Of a DNA stretch of 64,000 nucleotides, positions 29,360-39,029 are shown piece after piece (positions within the stretch are counted from its first letter, which is position 1; every line of letters begins with the position of its first letter). The stretch spans positions 4,304,728 to 4,368,727 of the forward strand of contig NZ_SJPG01000001.1 in the NCBI RefSeq assembly GCF_007859715.1, written 5' to 3'. The notes under the pieces are model-generated. The model made no database searches. It was not told where the DNA came from and worked only from the letters and a program-made list of their open reading frames with translations. The translations under genes were made by a program, and so were the position numbers. The stretch comes from Rubinisphaera italica (GTDB taxonomy: Bacteria; Planctomycetota; Planctomycetia; Planctomycetales; Planctomycetaceae).

Positions 29360-30520
29360 CTACAACTCAGTGGCTCCCAGTTTCACCGTCAATTCTTTCA
29401 TTGCGTTTTTTCGACGAACGGTAATTTTGATTTCGTCCTCGGGCTGATTCGATTTCAAAGCCGCGACAAGGTCTCTGAAGTTTTTTACGTTCTTGCCATC
29501 GCACTTTGTAATAATGTCTCCCGGTTTGACTCCCGCATCTTCGGCTGGGCCATTCGGACTGACTTCTGTGATGATACAACCATTACCGGTGGCATCGCGA
29601 CCGCGAATTCCCAGATAAGCCTTTCGTGGAGGAGCGGGTTTGGAATTGTTATCGGAGTCTTCATCGTGTGTGTCACCTTCGTTCAACTCTTCCCAGTCTT
29701 TTAAGTAGACTTGAACGGGGACGTGATAATTGATGCTGTTACTGACACCGATACGACTGTGAATCCCGACCACGCGACCATTCAAATCGAAGAGTGGTCC
29801 ACCGGAATCTCCACCGACGAGTGAACAGTCTGTTTGAATTGTTCGGGGAGTGATTGAGAGAGTTCGACCGAGCCGAATGACAGGAAGTCGACTTGTTTCG
29901 TATCCGTTGGGATGACCAATCGCAACGACCCAGCGTCCCGGTTTTGCGAATTCATTGGTCGCCATCGGAATGAATTTGTAGGGGCCCTTGCCATCGAGTC
30001 GCACAATTGCAGCATCGGCTCGAACATCGAGACCAACAACAGTCGCGCGATGTCGGCGTCCATCTGTAAATACAATGACGACTGAGTTTCCAACTTCACC
30101 CACGACATGAGCGGCTGTCAGAATATGCCCCTCAGGGCTGATCACCACACCGCTTCCCTGACCGCCACCAACTTGAATATTAACAGTGGCAGCCTGATAG
30201 TCAGGGATTAATTCGATGGTCGCTTCTTCGAGAAGTTTTAAATCCTGGGGAGAGAGTGGCAAATCATCAAATGGGATCCGATCTATTTCAGGATCGAGTT
30301 GTTTGAGGGCCTGTTTCGGAATTTGATCTGCAACAAGATCATTCTCGGCAACATTTGCATCGGTCGCAATCTTCAGAGCGGTGCGGCTTGTGCCAAGAGA
30401 TTTGCTACCCAGGTCTGAAACTCCCTGAGCCAGACTCGATGAAATCTCAACGACCAGCAGGGATGAAAACACGATCAATAAACATCCAGCCTTTACTGTT
30501 CCATTGCAGATCTTTTTCAT
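29360..30520 (-). CDS. Secreted HtrA/DegP-like serine protease with one PDZ domain
   Basis: 386 residues. Signal sequence about 1-32. Trypsin-fold domain about 110-275 with the catalytic triad His138 (LTAAHVV), Asp169 (DVRADAA) and Ser239 (GGDSGGPL). The PDZ domain is at about 300-382 (YLGIRG...ISEV-type ITEVSPNGPAEDAGVKPGDIITKCDGK). Works outside the cytoplasmic membrane in protein quality control. Short form: one PDZ instead of the two of E. coli DegP, like DegS. Segment 33-105 is an unassigned leader. Alone in its transcription unit. Confidence 0.9.
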   Translation of the reverse strand: MKKICNGTVKAGCLLIVFSSLLVVEISSSLAQGVSDLGSKSLGTSRTALKIATDANVAENDLVADQIPKQALKQLDPEIDRIPFDDLPLSPQDLKLLEEATIELIPDYQAATVNIQVGGGQGSGVVISPEGHILTAAHVVGEVGNSVVIVFTDGRRHRATVVGLDVRADAAIVRLDGKGPYKFIPMATNEFAKPGRWVVAIGHPNGYETSRLPVIRLGRTLSITPRTIQTDCSLVGGDSGGPLFDLNGRVVGIHSRIGVSNSINYHVPVQVYLKDWEELNEGDTHDEDSDNNSKPAPPRKAYLGIRGRDATGNGCIITEVSPNGPAEDAGVKPGDIITKCDGKNVKNFRDLVAALKSNQPEDEIKITVRRKNAMKELTVKLGATEL

Positions 30521-30663
30521 AGATTTATTTCTCTCGATGTTTTGTTATGTTGTGAACGCAATGGCACCCGCATCATGATATCTGAATTTTTAAAAGCGGC
30601 GAGTGAATAATCATTCTATTGCAACGCAAATTCTGCTGAAAATCAAATGGAATCTTATCGACA

Positions 30664-31212
30664 ATGAAAATTCTCCCCACCTCCATCGCTGATTGCTCGA
30701 TTGTGGAACTCGATGTATTCGGCGATTCCCGAGGTTTCTTTATGGAAATGTATCGTCAATCCAGGTATACCGAATTCGGTATCGATGCGAACTTTGTTCA
30801 GGATAATTATTCCCGTTCACGGCTGGGAACTTTACGTGGGTTGCACTATCAATTGAAAAACCCACAGGGGAAACTTGTGCAAGTTCTGCAGGGGGAAGTG
30901 TACGATGTGGCAGTCGATTTGCGGGAAGATTCTCCAACGTTCCGGCAATGGACGGGCGTTCGATTGAACGCACAGACTCCTCAGCAGCTTTACGTGCCCC
31001 CCGGCTGTGCTCATGGGTTTTATGTTCTGAGTGACTCTGTCGATTTTCTCTACAAATGCACCGCTGACTACGATGCTGCCGACGAACATGTCCTGATGTG
31101 GAACGATCCACAAATTGGGATAGAATGGCCTATGACAGGAGATCCGATCCTTTCGGAAAAGGATAAAAAAGGTTTACCTTTTACTGAATGCGCGACTTAC
31201 CCCGCAGTTTGA
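30664..31212 (+). CDS. rfbC: dTDP-4-dehydrorhamnose 3,5-epimerase
   Basis: 182 residues. Third enzyme of dTDP-L-rhamnose synthesis for cell-surface polysaccharide. Shows GFFMEMYR, FVQDNYSRSRLGTLRGLHYQ with catalytic His61, GKLVQVLQGEVYDVAVDLR, PPGCAHGF and Tyr130 in DFLYKCTADY. rfbA, B and D are not adjacent. Its last 16 bases overlap the 3' end of the convergent maf gene. Confidence 0.95.
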   Translation: MKILPTSIADCSIVELDVFGDSRGFFMEMYRQSRYTEFGIDANFVQDNYSRSRLGTLRGLHYQLKNPQGKLVQVLQGEVYDVAVDLREDSPTFRQWTGVRLNAQTPQQLYVPPGCAHGFYVLSDSVDFLYKCTADYDAADEHVLMWNDPQIGIEWPMTGDPILSEKDKKGLPFTECATYPAV

Positions 31213-31850
31213 TCGGCTGCTCGCTCGAATAGTTCCTGCGTCTCGAACATCGGCAAGCCGACGACATTTGATAAGCTGCCTGAAATTTGTGAGACAAATA
31301 AATTGCCCAGCCCCTGAATGGCGTACCCTCCCGCTTTGCCACGTGGTTCGTCGGTCTGCAGATACCAGTCTACTAAGGCTGAGGAGGCCTGCTGCATCTG
31401 CACAGTAGTCGTCACTAGTGTCTCGAAATTTTTCTGATTTCGATTGCGTATCGTGACAGCTGAAATCGCCTGATGGGATTTGCCGAGATAATAATTTCCA
31501 AACCAGAATTTGACGGTAGCAGCATAATCCATTTCTGGAGGCTGCCCGAGTACGAGATAATGATTATTCGTCGGCTCGACAACAATGACCGTATCAGCAG
31601 TCAGCAGGTAATCATACTTCTGACCCTTGCATTGCCGGGCAACGGTTTCATTTTTGAGACGTGAGATGCGTTGAATCTGCTGATGGATACCTTCGAGGGA
31701 ATGGATTCTATCAAACGACAATTCTTCTGGATCATCGGGTGGTAGAATTTCGATCCTTGCTTCAGGATAGAGTCGTTCGAGCAGTTCCCGGCGTTGCGGT
31801 GAACGCGACCCGAGAATGATCGTCTTGCCTGATAGATCTGACATATTCAT
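31197..31850 (-). CDS. maf: Maf-family nucleotide pyrophosphatase
   Basis: 217 residues from ATG 31850. Hydrolyses non-canonical nucleoside triphosphates to monophosphates. Has ILGSRSPQRRELLERL (usual form LASxSPRRxxLL), LLTADTVIVV with the catalytic Asp, and GKAGGYAIQGLG. A segment around res. 95-125 is longer than in the E. coli homologue. The 3' end overlaps rfbC by 16 bases in convergent orientation. Confidence 0.88.
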   Translation of the reverse strand: MNMSDLSGKTIILGSRSPQRRELLERLYPEARIEILPPDDPEELSFDRIHSLEGIHQQIQRISRLKNETVARQCKGQKYDYLLTADTVIVVEPTNNHYLVLGQPPEMDYAATVKFWFGNYYLGKSHQAISAVTIRNRNQKNFETLVTTTVQMQQASSALVDWYLQTDEPRGKAGGYAIQGLGNLFVSQISGSLSNVVGLPMFETQELFERAADQTAG

Positions 31851-32160
31851 GATTATTCTAACGATCCTCTGAACACACAAGCTGGAAGCCTGTCTTTTAA
31901 CACCCCTCAACCATTACCCTTCAACAGTACTGTAAAGTTACATCGTAACGTTTTATCTGATCTCGTTCGAATTCCGTATTGGAGATTCGCAGATTCATTT
32001 TATGATGCAGATCACATTCAAACCATCTGGTATTGCGGCCGCATACGAAATATCGACTGATCCTATTATTAACTCAGTAATTAGCACTGCTGGGCATGCC
32101 AGCAGTGGCACACAACGAGAAGCTTGAATTGGAACGATCTACTATGGAGCGAATTCGTTA
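31851..32160. other. Intergenic region upstream of cardiolipin synthase
   Basis: 310 bases between divergent maf and the cardiolipin synthase gene. Apart from the palindromic repeat at 32082-32113 nothing is recognised. Confidence 0.5.
32082..32113. repeat. Palindromic repeat (GTGTGCCACTGCTGG family), copy 2, inverted
   Basis: tagcactgctgggcatgcca then gcagtggcacac; its reverse complement matches copy 1 at 25236-25267 in both arms and in the asymmetric GTGTGC flank. It lies upstream of the cardiolipin synthase gene. Confidence 0.7.
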
Positions 32161-33579
32161 ATGCAATTTTCTGTATTGTATTTATTTGCGGAATGGATTG
32201 TCCGCATCCTGGTCATCCCAGTTATCGCCTACCGCTATCGCCCACCTTCGGCGTTGGCCTGGATTGCCGTGATTTCGTTTCAACCGATGATCGGCCTGGC
32301 CTTGTATATCATCTTCGGAGAAAACCGTCTCCCTCGTCGACGAATTGCCGAACACGCTCGGCGTCGTCGCGCGCTGCAACTGGATATGTGGCCGATGCTC
32401 CAAAAGTACTGCGTCGATCCTCAGTCTGGAATTGATGGGCAATCCAAACATCAGCTCTCAGTTCAACTGGGCGAGATGCCGGCTGTTGCCAACAATGACT
32501 TTCAACTGATCGACGATACTTCCGAAGCGATTGACCGGATTATTCAAGATATCAATGAAGCCAAGGTCTGTGTTCATCTTCTGTTTTACATCTGGCGGGA
32601 TGATGAAATCGGTCGACGTGTGACCGATGCCATTATTGAAGCGGAGAAGCGAGGCGTCGAGTGCCGCGTGCTGGTGGATGCGGTTGGCTCCCGTCGCTTT
32701 TTGAAATCGCGAGCCAAAGATTTGCAGGCCGCAGGTGTGGAAATGTTTCCGATCCTCCCGGTGAACCTGTTCCGCAGACGCTTTCACCGGATTGATATGC
32801 GGAATCATCGCAAGTTGGTCGTGATTGATGGCAAGATCGCCTACACCGGCAGTCAGAATATTGTCAATCCCGACTACGGCACCAAAAAGTTGATTTGGCA
32901 CGATTTGATGATGCGTCTGCAGGGGCCTATCGTCATGCAGTTGCAGGCTGTCTTCCTGACCGACTGGTATGCAGAAACCAATGCGGAACTCGAAAAAGCA
33001 GAATGTTTTCCGACGCCGGAAGCTGCGGGTGAGGAAACGCTGCAGTTATTTCCAAGTGGTCCTACTTATCACACAATGAATCTGCATCGACTGATTGTGG
33101 CAATGTTGTATCAGGCCCGCAAAAAAGTGACCATTACAACTCCTTATTTCATTCCCGATGAATCGTTGCTGCAGGCGATTGAAGTGGCTCGTTTGCGTGG
33201 AGTACAAATCATACTTGTGTTGCCAGAGAAGTCTGACCAGATTCTCGTCAGTGCGGCCCAACGCTCGTTTTATGGTCAGTTGCTTGAGATGGATGTCGAG
33301 ATCTATCTATTCACAAAAGGATTATTGCATTCCAAAACACTGACCATCGATAAAACATTTGCACTCGTCGGCACCAGCAATATGGATATCCGCTCGTTTG
33401 CTTTGAATCTGGAAATGAACTTGATCCTGTTCGATGAAGAAACGATTCAAAAAATCTCGGATCAACAGCAGAAATATCTCGAATCGGCTTATCCAATTCA
33501 TCTCAATCACTGGGGCAATCGTGGCTTCTTCAAAACATTCGGGGAAGCAATTGCCCGCTTGATGGCTCCGCTTCTTTAA
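32161..33579 (+). CDS. cls: Cardiolipin synthase (phospholipase D type)
   Basis: 472 residues. Joins two phosphatidylglycerols into cardiolipin at the membrane. Two N-terminal hydrophobic segments (5-24, 32-53), then two phospholipase D motifs: His216-x-Lys218-x4-Asp223 (HRKLVVID, usual HxK with Arg between) and His390-x-Lys392-x4-Asp397 (HSKTLTID). GSQN and [10 protein letters not shown] follow the motifs as in the family. Full length. Stand-alone. Confidence 0.93.
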   Translation: MQFSVLYLFAEWIVRILVIPVIAYRYRPPSALAWIAVISFQPMIGLALYIIFGENRLPRRRIAEHARRRRALQLDMWPMLQKYCVDPQSGIDGQSKHQLSVQLGEMPAVANNDFQLIDDTSEAIDRIIQDINEAKVCVHLLFYIWRDDEIGRRVTDAIIEAEKRGVECRVLVDAVGSRRFLKSRAKDLQAAGVEMFPILPVNLFRRRFHRIDMRNHRKLVVIDGKIAYTGSQNIVNPDYGTKKLIWHDLMMRLQGPIVMQLQAVFLTDWYAETNAELEKAECFPTPEAAGEETLQLFPSGPTYHTMNLHRLIVAMLYQARKKVTITTPYFIPDESLLQAIEVARLRGVQIILVLPEKSDQILVSAAQRSFYGQLLEMDVEIYLFTKGLLHSKTLTIDKTFALVGTSNMDIRSFALNLEMNLILFDEETIQKISDQQQKYLESAYPIHLNHWGNRGFFKTFGEAIARLMAPLL

Positions 33580-33615
33580 AAAAAACGAGGTACGGCAAAA
33601 CTGCCATACCCCGTT
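33578..33615 (-). terminator. Terminator of the reverse-strand secreted protein gene
   Basis: A 14-bp imperfect stem (33584-33597 with 33602-33615, two mismatches), short loop, followed on the reverse strand by eight T (33585-33578). Lies between two convergent genes, so it may also act for cardiolipin synthase on the other strand, though less well. Confidence 0.7.
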
Positions 33616-33647
33616 GCCCCATTTTATTATTACCGTCACTTTGACGT

Positions 33648-34685
33648 TTATCGTCGAGAGTTGCTCGACGATGACGCCTGACGACCATTGCTGCCAGCGG
33701 CATAGTAGATAGCCGGGTCGTCAATGATGAATTCGGTAGACCACGTTTTCCCATCGTCCTTATTCACGTTGTTGAAGAACATCGTGGTGAACGTGTGGGC
33801 TTTGTATCCGTAGGGATACTGTGAGGTAATCAGATCAGCTGATGTCAAATCGTCCACGCCTGGGCTGGCGTAATAGTGGACGGCTCCGTCTGGAGAGAAA
33901 GACATTCCCAGAGTCCACCAACCTGGTTGACTGATGTGAGGACCGGGGATTACGTTTCCTGTGTGATCACCACGCACGACAATCATTGCAGAGTCATTTT
34001 CAAACTTGCCATCGGTCTTGCTGTGGAATTGAATGAACATGCCTGGCCAGTATGGCTCGACAGTATCGACCATGGCGGTGCGGAACAGACGTCCGAAGAG
34101 GCCACCACGGTTGCTCCGACCGCCATCTCTTGAACGAGGATCTGTAATCGGAAGATCCTCTTCTTTCTTGATCGTTGTTCGCAGGTCGGCACGGACGCCG
34201 AAGTGAGATCCAGTACGATCTTCCCACTGATCCCATTCAGGCAGATAGATGCGAACGACACAACTCGGTGACCAGGAAACTGGAACCGGGCGAGTGTTGA
34301 TCAATAGATCGTCCTGCTGTTGTTCGTAAGTCACACGACCGGGAATCCCGGTGTGCAGTGATTTCAAAGACAAAGCGTACTGGCTGCCTTCGAGGCCACC
34401 TGGTGGAGTTTCAACGCGAACGACATGATCTGGAGTTCCCCGTTTAGGGCCTTCTCGCCATTTTTTGTTGCTTGAATAGGCCAGAGGACCACGGACTTGC
34501 TCGTCCTGTTCCCGGCTACTTTTGGGCATGTTGTAATTGAATTTCCAGTTTCCGGTTTCAAAGTCGTCGCTTTGCGTTGTCGACTTCGATCCAGTGCCTG
34601 GAACATGCTGGGCCTGCACAAGGCTGCCGCAGCAAAGTGTGATAGCAGTTGCAAAAGCCAGACTGCGAAGGACTGGTGAAAGCAT
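33648..34685 (-). CDS. Secreted protein of unknown function, possibly lectin/laminarinase-like fold
   Basis: 345 residues from ATG 34685, chosen because a very strong ribosome site (gggagggg) lies just upstream and a signal peptide (about 1-25, MLSPVLRSLAFATAITLCC...VQAQ) begins there; an upstream in-frame start gives a nonsense leader. The body is beta-rich with many Trp (WKFNYNMPKSSREQ, VVRIYLPEWDQWEDRTGSHFGVRADLRT, PGWWTLGMSFSPDGAVHYYASPG), suggesting a concanavalin-like sandwich. No catalytic motif recognised. C-terminus ends in a Ser/Arg tail. Confidence 0.6.
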   Translation of the reverse strand: MLSPVLRSLAFATAITLCCGSLVQAQHVPGTGSKSTTQSDDFETGNWKFNYNMPKSSREQDEQVRGPLAYSSNKKWREGPKRGTPDHVVRVETPPGGLEGSQYALSLKSLHTGIPGRVTYEQQQDDLLINTRPVPVSWSPSCVVRIYLPEWDQWEDRTGSHFGVRADLRTTIKKEEDLPITDPRSRDGGRSNRGGLFGRLFRTAMVDTVEPYWPGMFIQFHSKTDGKFENDSAMIVVRGDHTGNVIPGPHISQPGWWTLGMSFSPDGAVHYYASPGVDDLTSADLITSQYPYGYKAHTFTTMFFNNVNKDDGKTWSTEFIIDDPAIYYAAGSNGRQASSSSNSRR

Positions 34686-34991
34686 CGGTATTATCCCCTC
34701 CCTGAGATTGGACTGTGTCATATCATCCGTCGAGAGCGATTCCCTCTGCCCTCGGATCACTACGCAGAACTCCGCCTGACATAATGAATTGAACGGTCTT
34801 ATCGCGGTACAACGCCATGCGCATGTACGGCTCCCTATCAATGAATATCGGATAAACCAATTTCCCTGATCACCATAAATCCAACTTTAATTCAAAATTT
34901 CGTTTTCACCGTTATTTACAGATCAGTACACAACGCCAATTAGGTTCGTTACAGTCGGAATCAGGAGTTTTCACATCGCAAGGAGTCAATC
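34686..34991. other. Divergent intergenic region
   Basis: 306 bases between two secreted-protein genes transcribed away from each other. No gene or RNA recognised. The hydrolase gene has a clear aagga ribosome site at its right end. Confidence 0.5.
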
Positions 34992-37046
34992 ATGCAAAAA
35001 CTACAATACCGCTCGCTGTTGTTTGCCATCACCCTTTCCTTACTCGGTTCCCTGACGTCTTCGGTTCGTGCTGATGGACCTCAAGATAATATCCCGGGCG
35101 AAGTCCGAGCCGTACCACCGGTGGGAATATCACTGAGTAAACAGGACCATCAGGAATTGACGACAGGCATCGATCAACTCGATGGAATGATCGAGCAATT
35201 GCGAAAACGAAAAGATGCCCGCACCCCGGCTCTCCTCCCAGATGTTGAAATCTTCGCACGAGCCTTGCGACAGAATATCGAACACTCGGAACTCTATTCG
35301 GATAACGAAGTTAAAGCGGCCAAATCGGTTTTAGCAGAGGGAAAGCGTCGAGCAGAGGCGTTGCTGGAAGGGGATGCTCCCTGGACAACTCAAACCGGAC
35401 TGGTCGTTCGCGGATATCGATCTCGCATCGATAACACCGTTCAACCGTACGGCCTCGAAATTCCTCACAATTATTCGTTCGGACACAACGACAAGTTCAG
35501 ACTCGATCTCTGGTTTCATGGTCGCGGTGAAAAAACGCTCGAAACGAGTTTCATCAACCAGCGGATGAACCGTCGCGGACAATATCAGCCCGCTAACACG
35601 TTCATACTGCATCCCTACGGACGCTACAGCAACGCCTTCAAGTTCGCAGGCGAAGTCGATGTGCTCGAAGCTCTTGAACATGCGAAACAGAATTACCGGA
35701 TCGATGAACATCGGATAGCCGTTCGCGGGTTTTCGATGGGCGGTGCAGGCTGCTGGCAAATGGCGGTCCACTATCCCGATCTCTTCTTCGCCGCCAACCC
35801 GGGAGCAGGTTTTGCCGAAACTCCCGAGTTCCTGAAATCCTTCCAGCAGGAGACGCTCAATCCGACCTGGTACGAACAAAAACTCTGGCGAATGTACGAC
35901 TGCACGGATAACGCTCTCAATCTTTATCAGTTACCCGTGGTTGCTTATAGCGGAGAACTCGATATTCAAAAGCAGGCCGCAGATATTATGGAACAGGCGC
36001 TCGCAAAAGAGAATATGCGACTCACGCACATCATCGGTCCGGAAACCAAACATGCGATTCATCCCGAATCGAACAAGATCATCACCGCAAAACTGGACAT
36101 TCTCGCAGAACACGTTTCGCTCGATCCTCCCCAACAATTACGATTCATCACGCACACATTGAAGTACAACAAACTGCACTGGCTCACCGTCACCGGACTG
36201 GAACAGCATTGGGAACCGTCCCGCGTCTATGCCGAACTCGTACCCGAAAACAAACGCATTCTGGTTTCCGTTCAGGGTGTCACTGGACTGGAATTAAACT
36301 TCCCGGCTGGAACGTGCCCCTTTCCGCTGGATCAGAAAATCGAAATTCATCTCACCACCAAATATCAAAGCCGTCCATCTCTGCACAAGCAAATCCTGGA
36401 GTTGGATCGCCCGGGGACAGATCGTTCCTGGTCCTGTTCCTTACGATGGGCAGGCCGTCAATGGGTTCAACAGTCAGTCGAGCCAACCGGATTAAAGAAG
36501 AAGCATAATCTGCAGGGACCAGTCGACGATGCCTTCATGGAGTCGTTTACCGTCGTCTCCCCCACCGGAACCAGCTGGCAAGATCAGGTCGGCGACTGGG
36601 CAAGCTCCGAACAAGAGCATTTCGTGCAAGAATGGCGACGCCACTTCCGCGGCGATGCCGTTGTGGTCGACGATACAAAACTGACCGACGACAAAATCGC
36701 CAACTCTAACCTCATTCTCTTCGGCGATCCCTCCAGCAATCAATATTTGGCAAAGATTATCGACCGTCTTCCACTGGAGTGGACCGAAGAGAAATTGCTA
36801 TTCAAAGGCAAATCCTACGATCCAGCCATCCACGCCCCGATCCTGATTTTCCCGAACCCCGAAAACCCGAGCCGTTACATCGTCCTCAACAGCGGCTTCA
36901 CCTACCGAGAATACGCCTACCTCAACAACGCCCGCCAGGTCCCCAAACTTCCCGACTGGTCAATCATTAACCTCAACACCAAACCGAATGCACTCTGGCC
37001 AGGACAAGTGGTTGAGGCAGGGTTCTTTGATGAGTATTGGCGGTGA
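34992..37046 (+). CDS. Secreted alpha/beta hydrolase (prolyl oligopeptidase/PHB depolymerase-like)
   Basis: 684 residues. Signal peptide about 1-27 (ending SSVRA). The alpha/beta hydrolase core covers about 135-390: LWFHGRGE (oxyanion region, 174-180), Ser248 in GFSMGGAG (246-252), an Asp candidate in YSGELDIQ, and a His candidate in GPETKHAIHPES. The C-terminal 280 residues are a beta-rich domain without known name. A serine esterase or peptidase acting outside the cytoplasm is the likely role; the substrate is unknown. Large secreted hydrolases of this type are common in planctomycetes. Confidence 0.75.
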   Translation: MQKLQYRSLLFAITLSLLGSLTSSVRADGPQDNIPGEVRAVPPVGISLSKQDHQELTTGIDQLDGMIEQLRKRKDARTPALLPDVEIFARALRQNIEHSELYSDNEVKAAKSVLAEGKRRAEALLEGDAPWTTQTGLVVRGYRSRIDNTVQPYGLEIPHNYSFGHNDKFRLDLWFHGRGEKTLETSFINQRMNRRGQYQPANTFILHPYGRYSNAFKFAGEVDVLEALEHAKQNYRIDEHRIAVRGFSMGGAGCWQMAVHYPDLFFAANPGAGFAETPEFLKSFQQETLNPTWYEQKLWRMYDCTDNALNLYQLPVVAYSGELDIQKQAADIMEQALAKENMRLTHIIGPETKHAIHPESNKIITAKLDILAEHVSLDPPQQLRFITHTLKYNKLHWLTVTGLEQHWEPSRVYAELVPENKRILVSVQGVTGLELNFPAGTCPFPLDQKIEIHLTTKYQSRPSLHKQILELDRPGTDRSWSCSLRWAGRQWVQQSVEPTGLKKKHNLQGPVDDAFMESFTVVSPTGTSWQDQVGDWASSEQEHFVQEWRRHFRGDAVVVDDTKLTDDKIANSNLILFGDPSSNQYLAKIIDRLPLEWTEEKLLFKGKSYDPAIHAPILIFPNPENPSRYIVLNSGFTYREYAYLNNARQVPKLPDWSIINLNTKPNALWPGQVVEAGFFDEYWR

Positions 37047-37132
37047 GAGAGAACCAGAAAGTTCAACTTAACAGGGTTTGGGTGGCTGTGGTCGAAGCGA
37101 AGCCTCAGAAAAACGGCTATCCATTCTTATAC

Positions 37133-37633
37133 TTAGTTGCTTTGTTTTCCGTGAGCTATCGGTTTCTGTGGTCGTACGAGTTTTATGAGAACTTCACCAG
37201 AGGTGACAGATGCTCCTGGGGTAACAACAATTTCATCTACGATGCCGCTGTAAGTAGCAGGAATTTTGTGGAACACCTTCAGACTTTCGACGATTCCAAT
37301 GATGGTGTCGGGGAAACAGAAGTCGCCCTGCTTAATAAAAGGAGGCTCATCTGGAGCGGGAGCACAATAGAACTTGCCTGCAACTGGCGATGCGACTTTG
37401 AGTGGCAGAATAGAATCGAGCCACTCAAAGTCACAACTGCGAACAGACCTCATTTGGAATAGATCTGATTCTGATTGGATCAATTGAGCTTTTGCATCAC
37501 GAACATCGAGTTCTGCAATCAGGTGTTTTCCACGAGGGTCTTTATTTGTCACCAGCCAATGCGCGTATTCTCTAAGTAAGTCGATGTCACCGGGTGTTGA
37601 TTGAATCCGTTCATGAAATGAATGTTCATCCAT
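37133..37633 (-). CDS. TIGR02996 leader domain fused to biotinyl/lipoyl-like domain
   Basis: 166 residues. Residues 1-45 match the TIGR02996 repeat-companion domain of planctomycetes and myxobacteria (FHERIQSTPGDIDLLREYAHWLV...DPRGKHL). Residues 78-152 match the biotinyl domain of acetyl-CoA carboxylase BCCP: ASPVAGKFYCAPAPDEPPFI, KQGD, IIGIVESLKVFHKI, then SGIVDEIVVTPGASVTSGEVLIKL. The lysine loop reads ESLKV with Lys119, instead of the usual EAMKM, so both flanking Met are replaced. The gene is isolated, with no carboxylase subunit nearby, so it may be an unmodified fold or carry another cofactor. The opposite-strand open frame at 37037-37462 is a shadow of it. Confidence 0.78.
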   Translation of the reverse strand: MDEHSFHERIQSTPGDIDLLREYAHWLVTNKDPRGKHLIAELDVRDAKAQLIQSESDLFQMRSVRSCDFEWLDSILPLKVASPVAGKFYCAPAPDEPPFIKQGDFCFPDTIIGIVESLKVFHKIPATYSGIVDEIVVTPGASVTSGEVLIKLVRPQKPIAHGKQSN

Positions 37634-37700
37634 AAGTCATCAATAGCTTGGCTGTATGAAATGATTTAAAACACACGTTTGGGGATGCTGTTGTGGCATT

Positions 37701-38834
37701 TCACGTCACTGGATCATACCCATACTTCTCCAACGCAAATTTCATGCGCGTGTTGATGACCTCAGCCAGCACAGGATCGGTGGCGAATTCGTTCTTTTTG
37801 TATTCTTTCTGTCCGGCGACATACTTCTCAATTTCCGGTTGGACGTGATCGAAAGCCGGCAGGCTCAGGTCTTCGTAGACTTTTCGCATGTGCTCGATCG
37901 GGTTCTGTTCGAGATCTTCGTATTTGATTTCGGTCAGGTGGCCTTCGGGGATTTGCTGTTTGTCCTGCTCGTACGTGCGGATGCACTGCTCGTAGGCTTC
38001 GTAGATCAGTTCTTCGTTCCGTTCGAGATTCAACCGGCCGAGGGCGTTGGTCTGGAACATCACGCCCCGCAGATAGATCGTTGAGCGAATGACATCGTAG
38101 GGATGTCGGTGGATGTAGACGAACTTGGCATCCGGAAACAACTCCCGCAGAATTTCGATGCGGTACGTGTGTCCGGGAGATTTGAAAACGATCGGCTTGT
38201 TGTTGCGGATGGTCAGCTTTTTGGCGAACGTCATTAACGCCTGCTTCCACTCTTCCCGCTCTTTGGGATCCGCGTTTTTGAAATCGAAGTAGTCTTCGTA
38301 GCGTTCGCGGTGTCCCTGAAAAGCCAGGTTGCGATAGGGGGAATATGTGGTGGTGAGCAGCAGGGCCATTTCGTCTTCCTGCGGCAGCTTCCAGCCGGTC
38401 TGCATATTGTCCATCGGCCGTTTTTTCGGGACGATGAAATTCGTCAGGCCCGCCATCGTTTTCTCTGTGGTGAGAAAATGATGGGCGAAGATGCACTCGT
38501 AGAGATTCGGGTAGGTGAATCGATCGTCGAGGGTCATCAGGTTGTGTAGGTAGGTGGTGCCGGAACGCCAGTGGCCGAGGACAAAGACGGGAGGCTGAAC
38601 TTCGGTCTGCTCAATCTGTTTGCGAAACCGCATTTTTTCGATGGGAGCCCAGACCGAATTGTGGACCGTCATAAACAGGGTTGGCAGGATGCGATGGAGT
38701 TGTGTCCAGTGCAGTTCCGCTCCGACTCGGATCAGTTTCGCGAAATCTCCCATTCGCATGCCGTGCCAGATAACGAGTCCCCGTTGCGAATTACGAGCAG
38801 CTTTGGGAGCGTGGGAAGCAACGTGTTCAGCCAT
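37701..38834 (-). CDS. Sulfotransferase family protein
   Basis: 377 residues from ATG 38834 (GTG three codons earlier possible). The 5'-phosphosulfate loop is VLGHWRSGTTYLHNLM (about 85-100). The 3'-phosphate binding segment is KFVYIHRHPYDVIRSTIYL in mid-protein. A late YEDLEQNPIEHMRKVYEDL helix is typical of the family. Transfers sulfate from PAPS to a hydroxyl or amine on a carbohydrate, lipid or protein. This class (Sulfotransfer_3-like) is expanded in planctomycetes. Substrate unknown. Confidence 0.88.
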   Translation of the reverse strand: MAEHVASHAPKAARNSQRGLVIWHGMRMGDFAKLIRVGAELHWTQLHRILPTLFMTVHNSVWAPIEKMRFRKQIEQTEVQPPVFVLGHWRSGTTYLHNLMTLDDRFTYPNLYECIFAHHFLTTEKTMAGLTNFIVPKKRPMDNMQTGWKLPQEDEMALLLTTTYSPYRNLAFQGHRERYEDYFDFKNADPKEREEWKQALMTFAKKLTIRNNKPIVFKSPGHTYRIEILRELFPDAKFVYIHRHPYDVIRSTIYLRGVMFQTNALGRLNLERNEELIYEAYEQCIRTYEQDKQQIPEGHLTEIKYEDLEQNPIEHMRKVYEDLSLPAFDHVQPEIEKYVAGQKEYKKNEFATDPVLAEVINTRMKFALEKYGYDPVT

Positions 38835-39029
38835 AGGTATCACAGTTTCTTGGTATCGATGCCCCGGAAAGCCAATTTTCAGGATCAGTTTTCAGTTTCG
38901 ACGATGGCATCCATCAACAGTTGTGGGTATAAGAATTGTAGAGCGAAGATCATTACTCAAACCATTTTTGACTTGAGACCGCTTCAATTTACCCCAAAAC
39001 ACAAACAATTCCCACCAAGGAGAACGCCC

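Noticed and set aside
37037..37462. Forward open frame of 141 codons
   Set aside because: It is antisense to the TIGR02996-biotinyl gene; its translation has no family features, while the reverse strand does.
38571..39029. Long upstream extension of the DUF1080 reading frame
   Set aside because: It overlaps the sulfotransferase gene antisense; the true start with ribosome site and signal peptide is at 39030.
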